From positions 62,001 to 126,000 of the forward strand of contig CBDFFM010000027.1 in assembly GCA_965246785.1 (NCBI GenBank): 64,000 bases of DNA. Direction: 5' to 3'. Position numbers and translations under genes: made by a program. Below, piece by piece: positions 41,547-49,622 of this stretch. The DNA is from UBA1952 sp965246785 (GTDB lineage Bacteria > Bacteroidota > Bacteroidia > Chitinophagales > Chitinophagaceae). A model generated the notes under the pieces. The model was not told where the DNA came from. It searched no databases and worked only from the letters and a program-made list of their open reading frames with translations. Position 1 is the stretch's first letter. The number at the start of each line of letters is the position of its first letter.

Positions 41547-41554
41547 TATTTTTG
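41547..41554 (+). promoter_or_regulatory. Exact -7 element TATTTTTG
   Basis: Matches TAnnTTTG, 36 nt before the ATG of the DegT-type gene at 41591. The -33 box is not clear. Confidence 0.4.
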
Positions 41555-41590
41555 CCCGCACTTAAAAATTCTAAAAAGGAATTACAGCTT

Positions 41591-42736
41591 ATGCAGCATT
41601 TGCAAATGGTGGATTTGAAGCGCCAGTACCAAAAGATAAAAGGAGAAGTGGACGCGGCCGTGCAGCGGGTCATTGAAAGCACGGCTTTTATCAATGGGCC
41701 GGATGTGGCCGCCTTTGCACGTGAACTGGAAGCCTACCTCGGCGTAAAGCATGTGATTCCCTGCGCCAATGGCACTGATGCGCTGCAAATGGCGCTGATG
41801 GCGCTGGATGTTAAACCCGGTGATGAAATTATCACGCCTTCGTTTACCTATATAGCTACAGTAGAAGTAGTGGCGCTGCTGGGGCTGAAACCTGTGTTTG
41901 TAGATGTGGATGCCGATACGTTCACGATGAATATTGAATCCGTTCGCGCAGCGATTACGCCGCGCACGAGGGCAATCATTCCCGTGCATCTGTATGGGCA
42001 GAGTGCAAACATGGAAGCGCTGACGGCGCTTTCGGTGGAGCGTCGCATACCGTTGATTGAAGATAATGCGCAGGCTATTGGCGGCACTTATACCTTCTCC
42101 GATGGCCGCACGGTGATGAACGGCACGATGGGCATTATAGGCTGTACCTCATTTTTCCCTTCCAAAAACCTCGGCTGCTATGGAGATGGCGGCGCGATGT
42201 TCACGAATGATGACGCCATGGCAGAGAAGCTGCGCATGATTGCAAATCACGGACAGAAGGTGCGGTACTACCATGAGGTGGTTGGCTGCAATAGCCGGCT
42301 GGATACGATTCAGGCAGCTATCCTGCGCATCAAGCTGAAGCATCTGGATGAATACTGTGATGCCCGACGGGTGGTTGCAGATTTTTATGACGCGGCCTTT
42401 GCCGACAATGAGCAGATTGTGATGCCTTTCCGCGCGGCGTACAGCAAGCATGTCTTTCATCAATACACTTTGCAGCTTCGTGGCGTAGATCGTGATGAGG
42501 TTGTAGCTGCTCTGGCGGAGAAGCACATTCCTTCCATGATTTACTATCCCGTGCCAAGTCATAAGCAGAATATGCTGAAGGCTTTTGCCGGAGACGACTG
42601 CCAACTGCCTGTTACGGATATGCTTAACGCCTGCGTCATCTCGTTACCTATCCATACGGAGCTAACAGAAGATGAGCTGCTCTACATTACAGAAGGCCTC
42701 TTGGAAGTAGTATCCAAAATGGCTGTTCCCGCATGA
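41591..42736 (+). CDS. DegT/DnrJ/EryC1/StrS family aminotransferase
   Basis: 381 residues from ATG 41591 after an AAAAAGGA leader. PLP enzyme of the sugar aminotransferase type: MVDLKRQYQKIKGEVDAAV at the start, CANGTDALQMAL near 60, IEDNAQAIGG near 155, and SFFPSKNLGCYGDGGA near 190, where Lys in SKN binds PLP. It makes an amino-sugar nucleotide for surface polysaccharide. Overlaps rfbC by 4 bp (ATGA), so the pair is translationally coupled. Confidence 0.92.
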   Translation: MQHLQMVDLKRQYQKIKGEVDAAVQRVIESTAFINGPDVAAFARELEAYLGVKHVIPCANGTDALQMALMALDVKPGDEIITPSFTYIATVEVVALLGLKPVFVDVDADTFTMNIESVRAAITPRTRAIIPVHLYGQSANMEALTALSVERRIPLIEDNAQAIGGTYTFSDGRTVMNGTMGIIGCTSFFPSKNLGCYGDGGAMFTNDDAMAEKLRMIANHGQKVRYYHEVVGCNSRLDTIQAAILRIKLKHLDEYCDARRVVADFYDAAFADNEQIVMPFRAAYSKHVFHQYTLQLRGVDRDEVVAALAEKHIPSMIYYPVPSHKQNMLKAFAGDDCQLPVTDMLNACVISLPIHTELTEDELLYITEGLLEVVSKMAVPA

Positions 42737-43284
42737 AGCTAACACGCACGCATATTGATGGCCTGCTTATTGTTGAGCCGCGCGTCTTTCATGATGACCG
42801 GGGCTATTTTTTTGAATCCTTCAACTGGGTTCAGTTCAGCGAGCTGACGGGACACAAGATTCCCTTCATTCAGGATAATCAGGCCCGCTCCGTGCAGAAC
42901 GTGGTACGCGGCCTGCATTACCAGAACAACCCGACGCCGCAGACCAAACTCATTCGCGTGCTGGAAGGCGCGATTTGGGATGTAGTGTTGGACATTCGAA
43001 AGGGCAGCGCGACCTTCGGCCAATGGTATGGCATTGAGCTAAGCGCGGAAAACCGTCTGCAGTTTCTAGTGCCGCGCGGCTTTGCGCATGGCTACTCGGT
43101 GCTCAGTGAGACAGCAGAGATTATGTACAAGTGCGACACCTACTATGATAAGAGCACGGAAGGCGGCGTGGCCTTCAACGACCCGGCGCTCTGTATTGAC
43201 TGGAAGATAGACCCGGCAGTTGCCATCGTCTCAGAGAAGGATAAGGTTCAACCCTTGCTAAAGGATGCGGTGAATACCTTCTAA
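42733..43284 (+). CDS. rfbC: dTDP-4-dehydrorhamnose 3,5-epimerase
   Basis: 183 residues, full length. It epimerises C3 and C5 of dTDP-4-keto-6-deoxyglucose on the way to dTDP-L-rhamnose. Motifs: VFHDDRGYFFESFN near 19, QDNQARSVQNVVRGLHYQ near 48 (catalytic His), and LVPRGFAHGYSVLSE near 115. Cytosolic. rfbA, rfbB and rfbD are not adjacent. It ends with a 4-bp overlap of convergent stops with yajQ. Confidence 0.95.
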   Translation: MKLTRTHIDGLLIVEPRVFHDDRGYFFESFNWVQFSELTGHKIPFIQDNQARSVQNVVRGLHYQNNPTPQTKLIRVLEGAIWDVVLDIRKGSATFGQWYGIELSAENRLQFLVPRGFAHGYSVLSETAEIMYKCDTYYDKSTEGGVAFNDPALCIDWKIDPAVAIVSEKDKVQPLLKDAVNTF

Positions 43285-43772
43285 TTCTTCATATTCACAT
43301 ACTGCAGCGGCAACTCAAGGCTGCTGGTACGACAAAGCTGGATGACATCCTGCAGGTCGTCAATTTTTTTGGCCGTTACGCGGATGACATCGTCCATAAT
43401 AGCTGGCTGCACTTTGAGGCCGCTGTCTTTGATGAGCTTGACGATTTTCTTGGCCGTCTCCTTGTCAATGCCGTTTTTCACCTTCACGGTCTTGCGCATA
43501 ACCTTACCAGAGGCGGTCGGCTCGCCGCCCATATCAAACGCGTTGCTCTCAATGCCCTGCCGCATGGATTTGGTGAGCAGGATATCTTCCAACTGGCGCA
43601 TCTGCATGTCGCTGTCGGTTTCCAGCGCAAGCGTGAAGTCTTTCTTATTCAGCTCAACCTGTACGTGGCTGCCTTTGAAGTCGTATCGGTTTTCCACTTC
43701 TTTCTTGACTACGTTGATGGCATTGTCAAGGGTTTGCAGGTCTATTTTGGAGGTGATGTCGAATGAGGGCAT
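43281..43772 (-). CDS. yajQ: YajQ family nucleotide-binding protein
   Basis: 163 residues, the normal length. MPSFDITSKIDLQTLDNAINVVKKEVENRYDF at the start and KIVKLIKDSGLKVQPAIMDDVIRVTAKKIDDLQDVI near the end are diagnostic of the YajQ (UPF0234) family. Some members bind cyclic di-GMP; others bind GTP or tRNA. Role here unknown. Short 7-bp repeats (TTTGGAT) lie at its upstream side. Downstream of the ABC-F gene on the same strand. Confidence 0.93.
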   Translation of the reverse strand: MPSFDITSKIDLQTLDNAINVVKKEVENRYDFKGSHVQVELNKKDFTLALETDSDMQMRQLEDILLTKSMRQGIESNAFDMGGEPTASGKVMRKTVKVKNGIDKETAKKIVKLIKDSGLKVQPAIMDDVIRVTAKKIDDLQDVIQLCRTSSLELPLQYVNMKN

Positions 43773-43811
43773 AGCGTTTGGATTTTGGATTGCGGACTGA
43801 AAGGTAGAAAA

Positions 43812-45767
43812 TCAGGCGAGCTTTTCTTCCAGTTCCATCAACTCTTCAAAGGCCTTTTCGTATTCTTTATTAGCTTTTTCCCAAGCGGAAGATTGGGAGC
43901 GGTATTTTGCATCCAGCTCGCTGAACTTTTGCTTATCGGCGTACATAGACGGGTCGCCAAGTTGACCTTCCAGCGTTGACTTTTCAGCGCCCAGCTTCTT
44001 CACATCCGCTTCCAGCCGCTCCACTTTTTTCTGAAGCTTCTCATACTCTTTCTGGCGGGCGCGGCTCTCATTGTCGGGCGCCTTCTTTTCAACCGGCGGC
44101 GCTTCTTTAGGCTTTTCCTTAGCTACAGGCGGCACGTTGCTCAGCGCAGCTTTCTGCTTTGCCGCACGCTCATCCATCCACGTATGCCATTCCTCATAAG
44201 TGCCTACGAACTCTTTAATCTTTCCTTCCTCAATCCACCAGATTTTATTCGCCGTCTGGGAGATGAAATAACGGTCGTGGCTTACGAGGATAAGTGTGCC
44301 TTCATACTCATTCAATGCTTCAATCAGCATCTCTACGCTCTGCATGTCCAAGTGGTTAGTAGGCTCATCCAGCAGCATGAAGTTCGCTTTGGTAATGATG
44401 GTTTTCGCCAGCGCTACCCGTGCCTTTTCACCGCCGCTCAATACGCGAATTTTCTTAAACACATCATCGCCGCCAAAGAGGAAGCAGCCCAGCAATTGCC
44501 GCAGTTGAACTTCCGTCATCCCGCTGCCGCTACGCTTCAGCTCTTCCAGAATTTCTATTTCCACGTTGAGTGATTCCAACTGATGCTGCGCGTAAAAAGC
44601 TTCCTCAACATTATGGCCTTCCTTACGCTCGCCGCCGTCAGTCGGCTCCCGGCCGGTAATGATGCGCAGCAGTGTTGACTTGCCTTTGCCGTTCGCGCCG
44701 ATAAGCGCAATCTTATCGCCCCGAATGATTTCTGCATCTGCGGCCTCTAAAAGTGAAAGCTTGCCGAAGCGTTTCGTAATGTTTTTGAGCGTTGAGATAA
44801 TTTTGCCTGGCTGCACAGCCACGTCAAAGTTGATATTCATCACCGGTACCGTACTGTCCGGGCTTTCAATGCGCTCTAGCTTATCCAGCCGCTTGACGAT
44901 GCTCTGCGCCTGCGCCGCCTTGGAAGCTTTCGCCTTGAAGCGCTCCACGAAACGCTCCTGCTGGCGGATGTAGTCCTGCTGATTTTCGTAGGCACGCTGC
45001 ATCAGCTCCATGCGTTCCAGCTTTTCCTTTTGGAAGAAGGAATAATTGCCGCTGTAAGACACCAGCGTACGCTGAAATACTTCCACAATCTTCGTCACCA
45101 TTCTATCCAGAAAATAGCGGTCGTGCGATACGATAATCACTGAGCCGGGATAACCTTGCAGGTACCGCTCCAGCCACTCAATAGACGGCAGGTCAAGGTG
45201 ATTGGTAGGCTCATCCAACAGCAATAACTCCGGCGCTTGCAGCATCATTTTAGCCAGCAGCACGCGCATCCGCCAGCCGCCGCTGAACTCGTTGTAAGAC
45301 CGCTGCAGGTCTTCGGTAGAAAAGCCGAGGCCTTCCAGCACTTCCGCCGTGCGGTGCTCCATCTCGTAGCCGCCCGCCACCTCAAAGTCGTGCAGCGCAT
45401 GGCTGTAATTATCCAGCAGCTTGGCATCGTCGGGTTTACTTTCAAGGTCTTTGAGGATGCGCTCCATATCGCCTTCAATTGCTTTGGCGCGTTCAAAAGC
45501 CTGCATGCCTACCGACAGAATGGAATTGTCAGTAGAAAAGGAAAGAAGGTCTTGGTTGAAAAAGCCGAGGCTGACATCCTTGGGCTTGGAAATGGAACCA
45601 CCGTCCGGCGTATATGCGCCGGTCATCAGGCGAAGCACGGTGGACTTACCGGCGCCGTTGGGGCCCACAAGGCCGATGCGCTCGCCGGTATGCACTTGCC
45701 AGTTGGCGCCTTCAAGAATGGTGCGCGCGCCGAAGTGAAAGGAGAGATTTTGCAGGGATATAAGCAT
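43812..45767 (-). CDS. ABC-F family ATPase (translation factor type)
   Basis: 651 residues. Two ABC cassettes with Walker A GPNGAGKSTVL near 36 and GANGKGKSTLL near 355, signatures FSGGWRMRVLLAK and LSGGEKARVALAK, and LLLDEPTNHLDL/LLDEPTNHLDM Walker B motifs. An arm and interdomain linker lie between, and a C-terminal ~90-residue coiled coil (EYEKLQKKVERLEADVKKL) follows, as in Uup. No membrane domain. ABC-F proteins act on the ribosome; which subfamily (Uup, EttA, resistance type) is not settled here. Confidence 0.92.
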   Translation of the reverse strand: MLISLQNLSFHFGARTILEGANWQVHTGERIGLVGPNGAGKSTVLRLMTGAYTPDGGSISKPKDVSLGFFNQDLLSFSTDNSILSVGMQAFERAKAIEGDMERILKDLESKPDDAKLLDNYSHALHDFEVAGGYEMEHRTAEVLEGLGFSTEDLQRSYNEFSGGWRMRVLLAKMMLQAPELLLLDEPTNHLDLPSIEWLERYLQGYPGSVIIVSHDRYFLDRMVTKIVEVFQRTLVSYSGNYSFFQKEKLERMELMQRAYENQQDYIRQQERFVERFKAKASKAAQAQSIVKRLDKLERIESPDSTVPVMNINFDVAVQPGKIISTLKNITKRFGKLSLLEAADAEIIRGDKIALIGANGKGKSTLLRIITGREPTDGGERKEGHNVEEAFYAQHQLESLNVEIEILEELKRSGSGMTEVQLRQLLGCFLFGGDDVFKKIRVLSGGEKARVALAKTIITKANFMLLDEPTNHLDMQSVEMLIEALNEYEGTLILVSHDRYFISQTANKIWWIEEGKIKEFVGTYEEWHTWMDERAAKQKAALSNVPPVAKEKPKEAPPVEKKAPDNESRARQKEYEKLQKKVERLEADVKKLGAEKSTLEGQLGDPSMYADKQKFSELDAKYRSQSSAWEKANKEYEKAFEELMELEEKLA

Positions 45768-45807
45768 GACGGCGCGAATTTACGACAAGCCCGCAGGCCT
45801 CCTGCTG

Positions 45808-45815
45808 TACTTTTG
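45808..45815 (+). promoter_or_regulatory. Exact -7 element TACTTTTG
   Basis: Matches TAnnTTTG, 23 nt before the ATG of the DUF3347 gene. No TTTG is seen 17-20 bp upstream. Confidence 0.4.
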
Positions 45816-45838
45816 GCCACGAATTTTTTTTTGACCAA

Positions 45839-46423
45839 ATGCGCCATTCCGCTCTGCTCTTTCTAGTCACCGCCTCACTCTTTGGAGCATGTAATGATGG
45901 CGGCAAGCCTGCTTCATCCAAAACAACGAGTGCTGCAAAACCTGTCGTCAAAACAGAGCCGAAAACCGACCTCAACAAGCCGCAAACCAACGAGCTACTG
46001 CATCTGCTCACCGCTTATTATTCGCTCAAGGACGCGTTCGTAGCTACCGATGGCACTAAGGCCGATGAGGCAGCATCGCGCGTGCTCTCGGCAGCAGAGG
46101 GTTTCAACAATGAGGTAGGCGGCGTGCCGCAAGCCACTGAAATCCAACCGCAGGTGAAGAAGATTATGTCCGGCTGTGATTCCATCATTTCTTTGAAAGG
46201 CGGCGATGTGGAAGCGAAGCGCAAATACTTCTCCGGCATCTCCGACGCTACATTCAAGGTGCTGAAAGTGGCGAACCTGAAAAACGGCGGCGTCTATCAG
46301 CAATACTGCCCGATGGCGTTTGACAATAAGGGCGCGTACTGGCTGAGCGCGGAAGAAGAAATCAAGAATCCCTACTTCGGCAATAAGATGCTGGAATGCG
46401 GCGAGGTGCGGGATAGCCTGTAA
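45839..46423 (+). CDS. DUF3347 domain lipoprotein
   Basis: 194 residues. Lipoprotein signal MRHSALLFLVTASLFGAC with the lipobox Cys at 18. The DUF3347 region has LLTAYYSLKDAFVATDGTKADEAASRVLSAAEGF and the terminal YCPMAFDNKGAYWLSAEEEIKNPYFGNKMLECGEV. The paired Cys and Met suggest metal binding, and the domain occurs with copper-efflux (CusB-type) proteins. Periplasmic or outer-membrane anchored. No copper genes adjoin it. Convergent with panB, 2 bp from its stop. Confidence 0.88.
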   Translation: MRHSALLFLVTASLFGACNDGGKPASSKTTSAAKPVVKTEPKTDLNKPQTNELLHLLTAYYSLKDAFVATDGTKADEAASRVLSAAEGFNNEVGGVPQATEIQPQVKKIMSGCDSIISLKGGDVEAKRKYFSGISDATFKVLKVANLKNGGVYQQYCPMAFDNKGAYWLSAEEEIKNPYFGNKMLECGEVRDSL

Positions 46424-46425
46424 CC

Positions 46426-47241
46426 TTAATACTGCTCCTGGTCGTTCGGAAAATCTTTGCTTTTTACGTCCTTGATATATGCGCCGGTCGCTTCACGGAT
46501 GATATCATACAGCGTTGCATAGCGCCTCAGAAAGCGTGGTGAGAAATCCTTCGTGATGCCCAGCATGTCGTGCATTACCAGCACCTGACCATCTACCCCA
46601 CCGCCCGCTCCGATGCCGATTACAGGAATTGTCAGGTTCTGCGCTACCTGTGTGCCCAGAGCCGCAGGAATTTTTTCAAGAACGATGGCAAAGCATCCTG
46701 CTTCCTGCAGTATTTCGGCATTGCGCAGCAACTGCGCGGCCTCAGCTTCTTGCTTCGCGCGCACGGCGTAGGTGCCGAATTTATAGATGCTCTGCGGCGT
46801 GAGCCCGAGGTGGCCCATCACCGGCACGCCGGCGGAGATAATGCGCTTGATGCTGTCCACCACTTCCTCGCCGCCTTCCAGCTTGATGGCGTGCGCGCCG
46901 GCTTCCTTCATAATGCGGATGGAAGAGTTGAGCGCTTCTTTGGAATTACCCTGATAAGAACCGAAGGGCAAATCAACCACCACGAGGCAACGCTGTACGG
47001 CACGTACTACGCTCTGGGCGTGATATATCATATGGTCAAGCGTGATTGGCAACGTGGTCTCGTGCCCGGCCATTACGTTAGATGCGGAGTCGCCGACGAG
47101 GAGCACGTCAATGCCGGCATCGTCCAGAATGCGCGCCATGGAAAAATCGTAGGCGGTGAGCATGGAAATTTTCTCACCATGCCCTTTCATCCATTGCAGG
47201 GTGTGCGTGGTGACGCGCTTGACTTCGTTGTGGATGCTCAT
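46426..47241 (-). CDS. panB: 3-methyl-2-oxobutanoate hydroxymethyltransferase
   Basis: 271 residues. It makes ketopantoate from alpha-ketoisovalerate and methylenetetrahydrofolate, the first step to pantothenate and coenzyme A. Motifs MLTAYDFSMARILDDAGIDVLLVGDSASNVMAGH near 22-55 and IGIGAGGGVDGQVLVMHDMLG near 195 hold the Mg ligands and catalytic residues. Cytosolic. Third in the run mqnA - HMG-CoA lyase - panB. Confidence 0.97.
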   Translation of the reverse strand: MSIHNEVKRVTTHTLQWMKGHGEKISMLTAYDFSMARILDDAGIDVLLVGDSASNVMAGHETTLPITLDHMIYHAQSVVRAVQRCLVVVDLPFGSYQGNSKEALNSSIRIMKEAGAHAIKLEGGEEVVDSIKRIISAGVPVMGHLGLTPQSIYKFGTYAVRAKQEAEAAQLLRNAEILQEAGCFAIVLEKIPAALGTQVAQNLTIPVIGIGAGGGVDGQVLVMHDMLGITKDFSPRFLRRYATLYDIIREATGAYIKDVKSKDFPNDQEQY

Positions 47242-47243
47242 CT

Positions 47244-47280
47244 TAATTTGATAATGTGGTAATGCAGCAATGTGATAATT
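47244..47280. repeat. 8-bp-period repeat (TAATGTGN) upstream of panB
   Basis: TAAT or CAAT recurs at 47244, 47252, 47260, 47268 and 47276, exactly 8 bp apart. It fills the 44-bp gap between the HMG-CoA lyase stop and the panB start. Confidence 0.65.
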
Positions 47281-47285
47281 AGCGC

Positions 47286-48155
47286 TTAAATAAAGACTCT
47301 GTTGGCTATTTCCATTGCCTCGCGGAAGGCTTCGCGGTTGATGTCGGGATAAATGTCGTGCTCGTCACACCATTGCAGGACGTTTTCTGTGGCGATGTTG
47401 CCTACAAGCACGTCTTCCGCCATCGGACAGCCGCCGATGCCTTTTATAGCGCTGTCGAAGCGTATGCAGCCTGCTGCGTATGCTGTGTCAATCTTCATCC
47501 GCCAGTTCTCGTGTGATGCGTGGAAGTGCGCGCCGATGCTTACTTGCGGGAAGGCGGGAATGAGGCTGCGGAACAGATAGTCAATTGTCTCCTGCTGCGC
47601 CACGCCAACGGTATCGCTCATGGCGATGGTGCGGATGCCGAGGGCTGCGAGCTTACCGACCCATTCAATGGCAATCTCCACGGTGTATGGGTCGTCGTAA
47701 GGATTGCCGAAGCCCATGGAAATATAGACGACCAACTCTTTGCCGCGCTGCACACAGAGCTCTTGGATTTCTTCAACCTGAGTGAGCGATTGGGCGATGC
47801 TCTTGTTTGTATTGCGCTGCTGAAAGGTTTCGGAAATGGAGAATGGAAAACCGAGGTAAGTGATTTCATCATAAACCACAGCTTCTTCCGCGCCGCGCGT
47901 ATTGGCAATGATGGCGAGGAGCTTCGTTTGCCCATCTATTCGTAATTGCGGAATGACGTCATTCGTATCGGCAAGCTGTGGGATGGCTTTTGCGGAAACG
48001 AAGGAGCCGAAGTCCAGCACGTCAAATCCTACGCGAAGGAGAGTATTGAGGTACTCCACTTTTGTAGCCGTAGGGATGGGGTGCGGCCAGCCCTGCATGG
48101 CGTCGCGGGGACATTCAACGAGGCTGATTCCGCTTTTTCCGGCTTGCATAAGCAT
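47286..48155 (-). CDS. mvaB: Hydroxymethylglutaryl-CoA lyase
   Basis: 289 residues. It cleaves HMG-CoA to acetyl-CoA and acetoacetate in leucine breakdown. TIM-barrel motifs: LVECPRDAMQGW near 13 (metal and substrate loop), GAHFHASHEN near 205 (metal His pair), and the active-site loop GIGGCPMAEDVLVGNIATE near 240 with the catalytic Cys. Cytosolic. Two Met codons at the start (48155, 48149) are both possible. Between mqnA and panB on the same strand. Confidence 0.9.
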   Translation of the reverse strand: MLMQAGKSGISLVECPRDAMQGWPHPIPTATKVEYLNTLLRVGFDVLDFGSFVSAKAIPQLADTNDVIPQLRIDGQTKLLAIIANTRGAEEAVVYDEITYLGFPFSISETFQQRNTNKSIAQSLTQVEEIQELCVQRGKELVVYISMGFGNPYDDPYTVEIAIEWVGKLAALGIRTIAMSDTVGVAQQETIDYLFRSLIPAFPQVSIGAHFHASHENWRMKIDTAYAAGCIRFDSAIKGIGGCPMAEDVLVGNIATENVLQWCDEHDIYPDINREAFREAMEIANRVFI

Positions 48156-48217
48156 TTTGTTCGGCGTAAAAGTAGGCGCCTTTGGTATGGATAGCCCTAT
48201 GGAATGATTGCCGGCGG

Positions 48218-48958
48218 CTATTTATCGGCTATGAGGTTTAAGAATGTCTCCAATCCGCGCAGCTTTTCCGCATCTAAGTGATAATGGATGTTGTGTCGGT
48301 AGTAGGTCTGCAAATCATAGTGCGGAAACGGATTTGCCACCACGGCTTCGTCAATATGCTTCAGACCCTCCGCATTTGCGGCATTAAAACGTTCTAAGAA
48401 ATCCGTCGGCAACTCTTTATTCGTTACCCAAGCAGCGAAGACGAACGGCAGGCCCGTCCAGTCTTTCCAGCCCTGCGCAAGGTCGTAGATGTAAGAGAAG
48501 TTATGGCGCTGCTCCAGTGCGCGGTCGCCGATGATGACGCCTGCTGTCATGCCGTTGATGCATTGAATATAGTCTTCCGGCGCGGGCAACAATTCAACGT
48601 CCTTCTTCCAGAATTCTTTCAGCAGTAATGTAGCCAGCCGCACCGAGCTTCTGCTTTGATAATCCAGATAAACCACTTCAATCACTTCCAGCGGCACTTT
48701 GCTGAACAGCGCTACCGAAGCCACATCGCCGTCCGCGGCAATGCCGTAATCGCTGACAATCCGCGCGCCGGGAATGCGGGGCATGGCAGCGACCGGCAGC
48801 AGCGCCATGTCAATATCGCCTGCCGTCAGCGACGCCGCTAGATTTGCCGGATAATCTGTCAGCAGCTCTATTTCATTCATTACATCGCTGCGCTCAATGC
48901 CCCAAAGGAGCGGCTTGGTGTTGAGGTAGGAAACGGCGGCGACTTTAATCCTGGACAA
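48218..48958 (-). CDS. mqnA: Chorismate dehydratase (futalosine pathway)
   Basis: 246 residues. It converts chorismate to 3-[(1-carboxyvinyl)oxy]benzoate, the substrate of MqnE. The N-terminus KVAAVSYLNTKPLLWG and the segments AGDIDMALLPVAAMP, DYGIAADGDVASVALFSKVP and GLPFVFAAWVTNKELP match MqnA. Cytosolic periplasmic-binding-like fold. With mqnE at 2.2 kb it shows that this organism uses the futalosine route. Confidence 0.95.
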   Translation of the reverse strand: MSRIKVAAVSYLNTKPLLWGIERSDVMNEIELLTDYPANLAASLTAGDIDMALLPVAAMPRIPGARIVSDYGIAADGDVASVALFSKVPLEVIEVVYLDYQSRSSVRLATLLLKEFWKKDVELLPAPEDYIQCINGMTAGVIIGDRALEQRHNFSYIYDLAQGWKDWTGLPFVFAAWVTNKELPTDFLERFNAANAEGLKHIDEAVVANPFPHYDLQTYYRHNIHYHLDAEKLRGLETFLNLIADK

Positions 48959-48966
48959 GGGCGTAG

Positions 48967-49072
48967 AGATTTCGGATTGCGAATTTCGGATTGCGGATTG
49001 ATGCCCGCTACTTAAATCCGAAATTCGCCTGTCACCCTGAGCTTACCGAAGGGCGAAATCCGAAATCATTTT
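48967..49072. repeat. Composite inverted repeat abutting rnhA
   Basis: 7-bp words (TTCGGAT, TGCGAAT, TTCGGAT, TGCGGAT) run from about 48971 in register. Past a short centre, the reverse complements (AAATCCGAAATTCG, GAAATCCGAAAT) follow, with a GTCACCCTGAGCTTACCGAA word common to many dispersed repeats inserted between them. The right end runs into the start of rnhA. Confidence 0.65.
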
Positions 49073-49523
49073 GTCTCAGCTAATCATCTACACCGACGGC
49101 GCTGCCCGCGGCAATCCCGGCCCCGGCGGCTACGGCGCCATCCTCATGTGGGGCGACAAGCGCAAGGAGCTTTCCTGCGGCTATAAGCATACTACCAACA
49201 ATCGCATGGAGCTGATGGCCGTCATTGCGGCGCTGAAGGCGCTTACGAAGGAAGGCCTGAACATCACCGTCTTCTCCGACTCCGCTTATGTAGTGAATGC
49301 AGTTGAAAAGGGCTGGCTGAAAGGCTGGCTGCGTACCGGCTTCAAAGGCAAGAAAAATCCTGACCTCTGGGCAGAATACGCCCGGCTGGCCGCGAAACAC
49401 AATGTGCGCTTTACCTGGGTAAAGGGCCATGCCGATAATCCGCTGAATAATCGCTGCGACCAGTTAGCGACAGCAGCCGCGGATGGTGGGAATCTTTTGG
49501 TGGATGAAGGTTATGAAGGTTGA
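49071..49523 (+). CDS. rnhA: Ribonuclease HI
   Basis: 150 residues. It removes the RNA strand of RNA-DNA hybrids. Catalytic residues: Asp in IYTDGAARGNPGPGGYG, Glu in NRMELMAVIAAL, Asp in VFSDSAYVVNA, and His/Asp in WVKGHADNPLNNRCDQLA. The only start at the right place is TTG 49071 (MSQLIIYTDG); no ATG lies near. The preceding repeat ends exactly here and may have altered the start. A weak hairpin follows the stop. Confidence 0.92.
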   Translation: MSQLIIYTDGAARGNPGPGGYGAILMWGDKRKELSCGYKHTTNNRMELMAVIAALKALTKEGLNITVFSDSAYVVNAVEKGWLKGWLRTGFKGKKNPDLWAEYARLAAKHNVRFTWVKGHADNPLNNRCDQLATAAADGGNLLVDEGYEG

Positions 49524-49606
49524 TGTGTCATAAGAGCAATGGTCATAATTGCTTTTCATTATAAGAGAGCGCCTTAATCCAGTCCGAAGCTCAAGCCCCA
49601 ATAATT

Positions 49607-49614
49607 TACCTTTG
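49607..49614 (+). promoter_or_regulatory. Exact -7 element TACCTTTG ahead of sucA
   Basis: Matches TAnnTTTG and lies 8 nt before the sucA ATG. It would place the transcript start at or near the start codon. -33 box unclear. Confidence 0.45.
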
Positions 49615-49622
49615 AGGCTATT

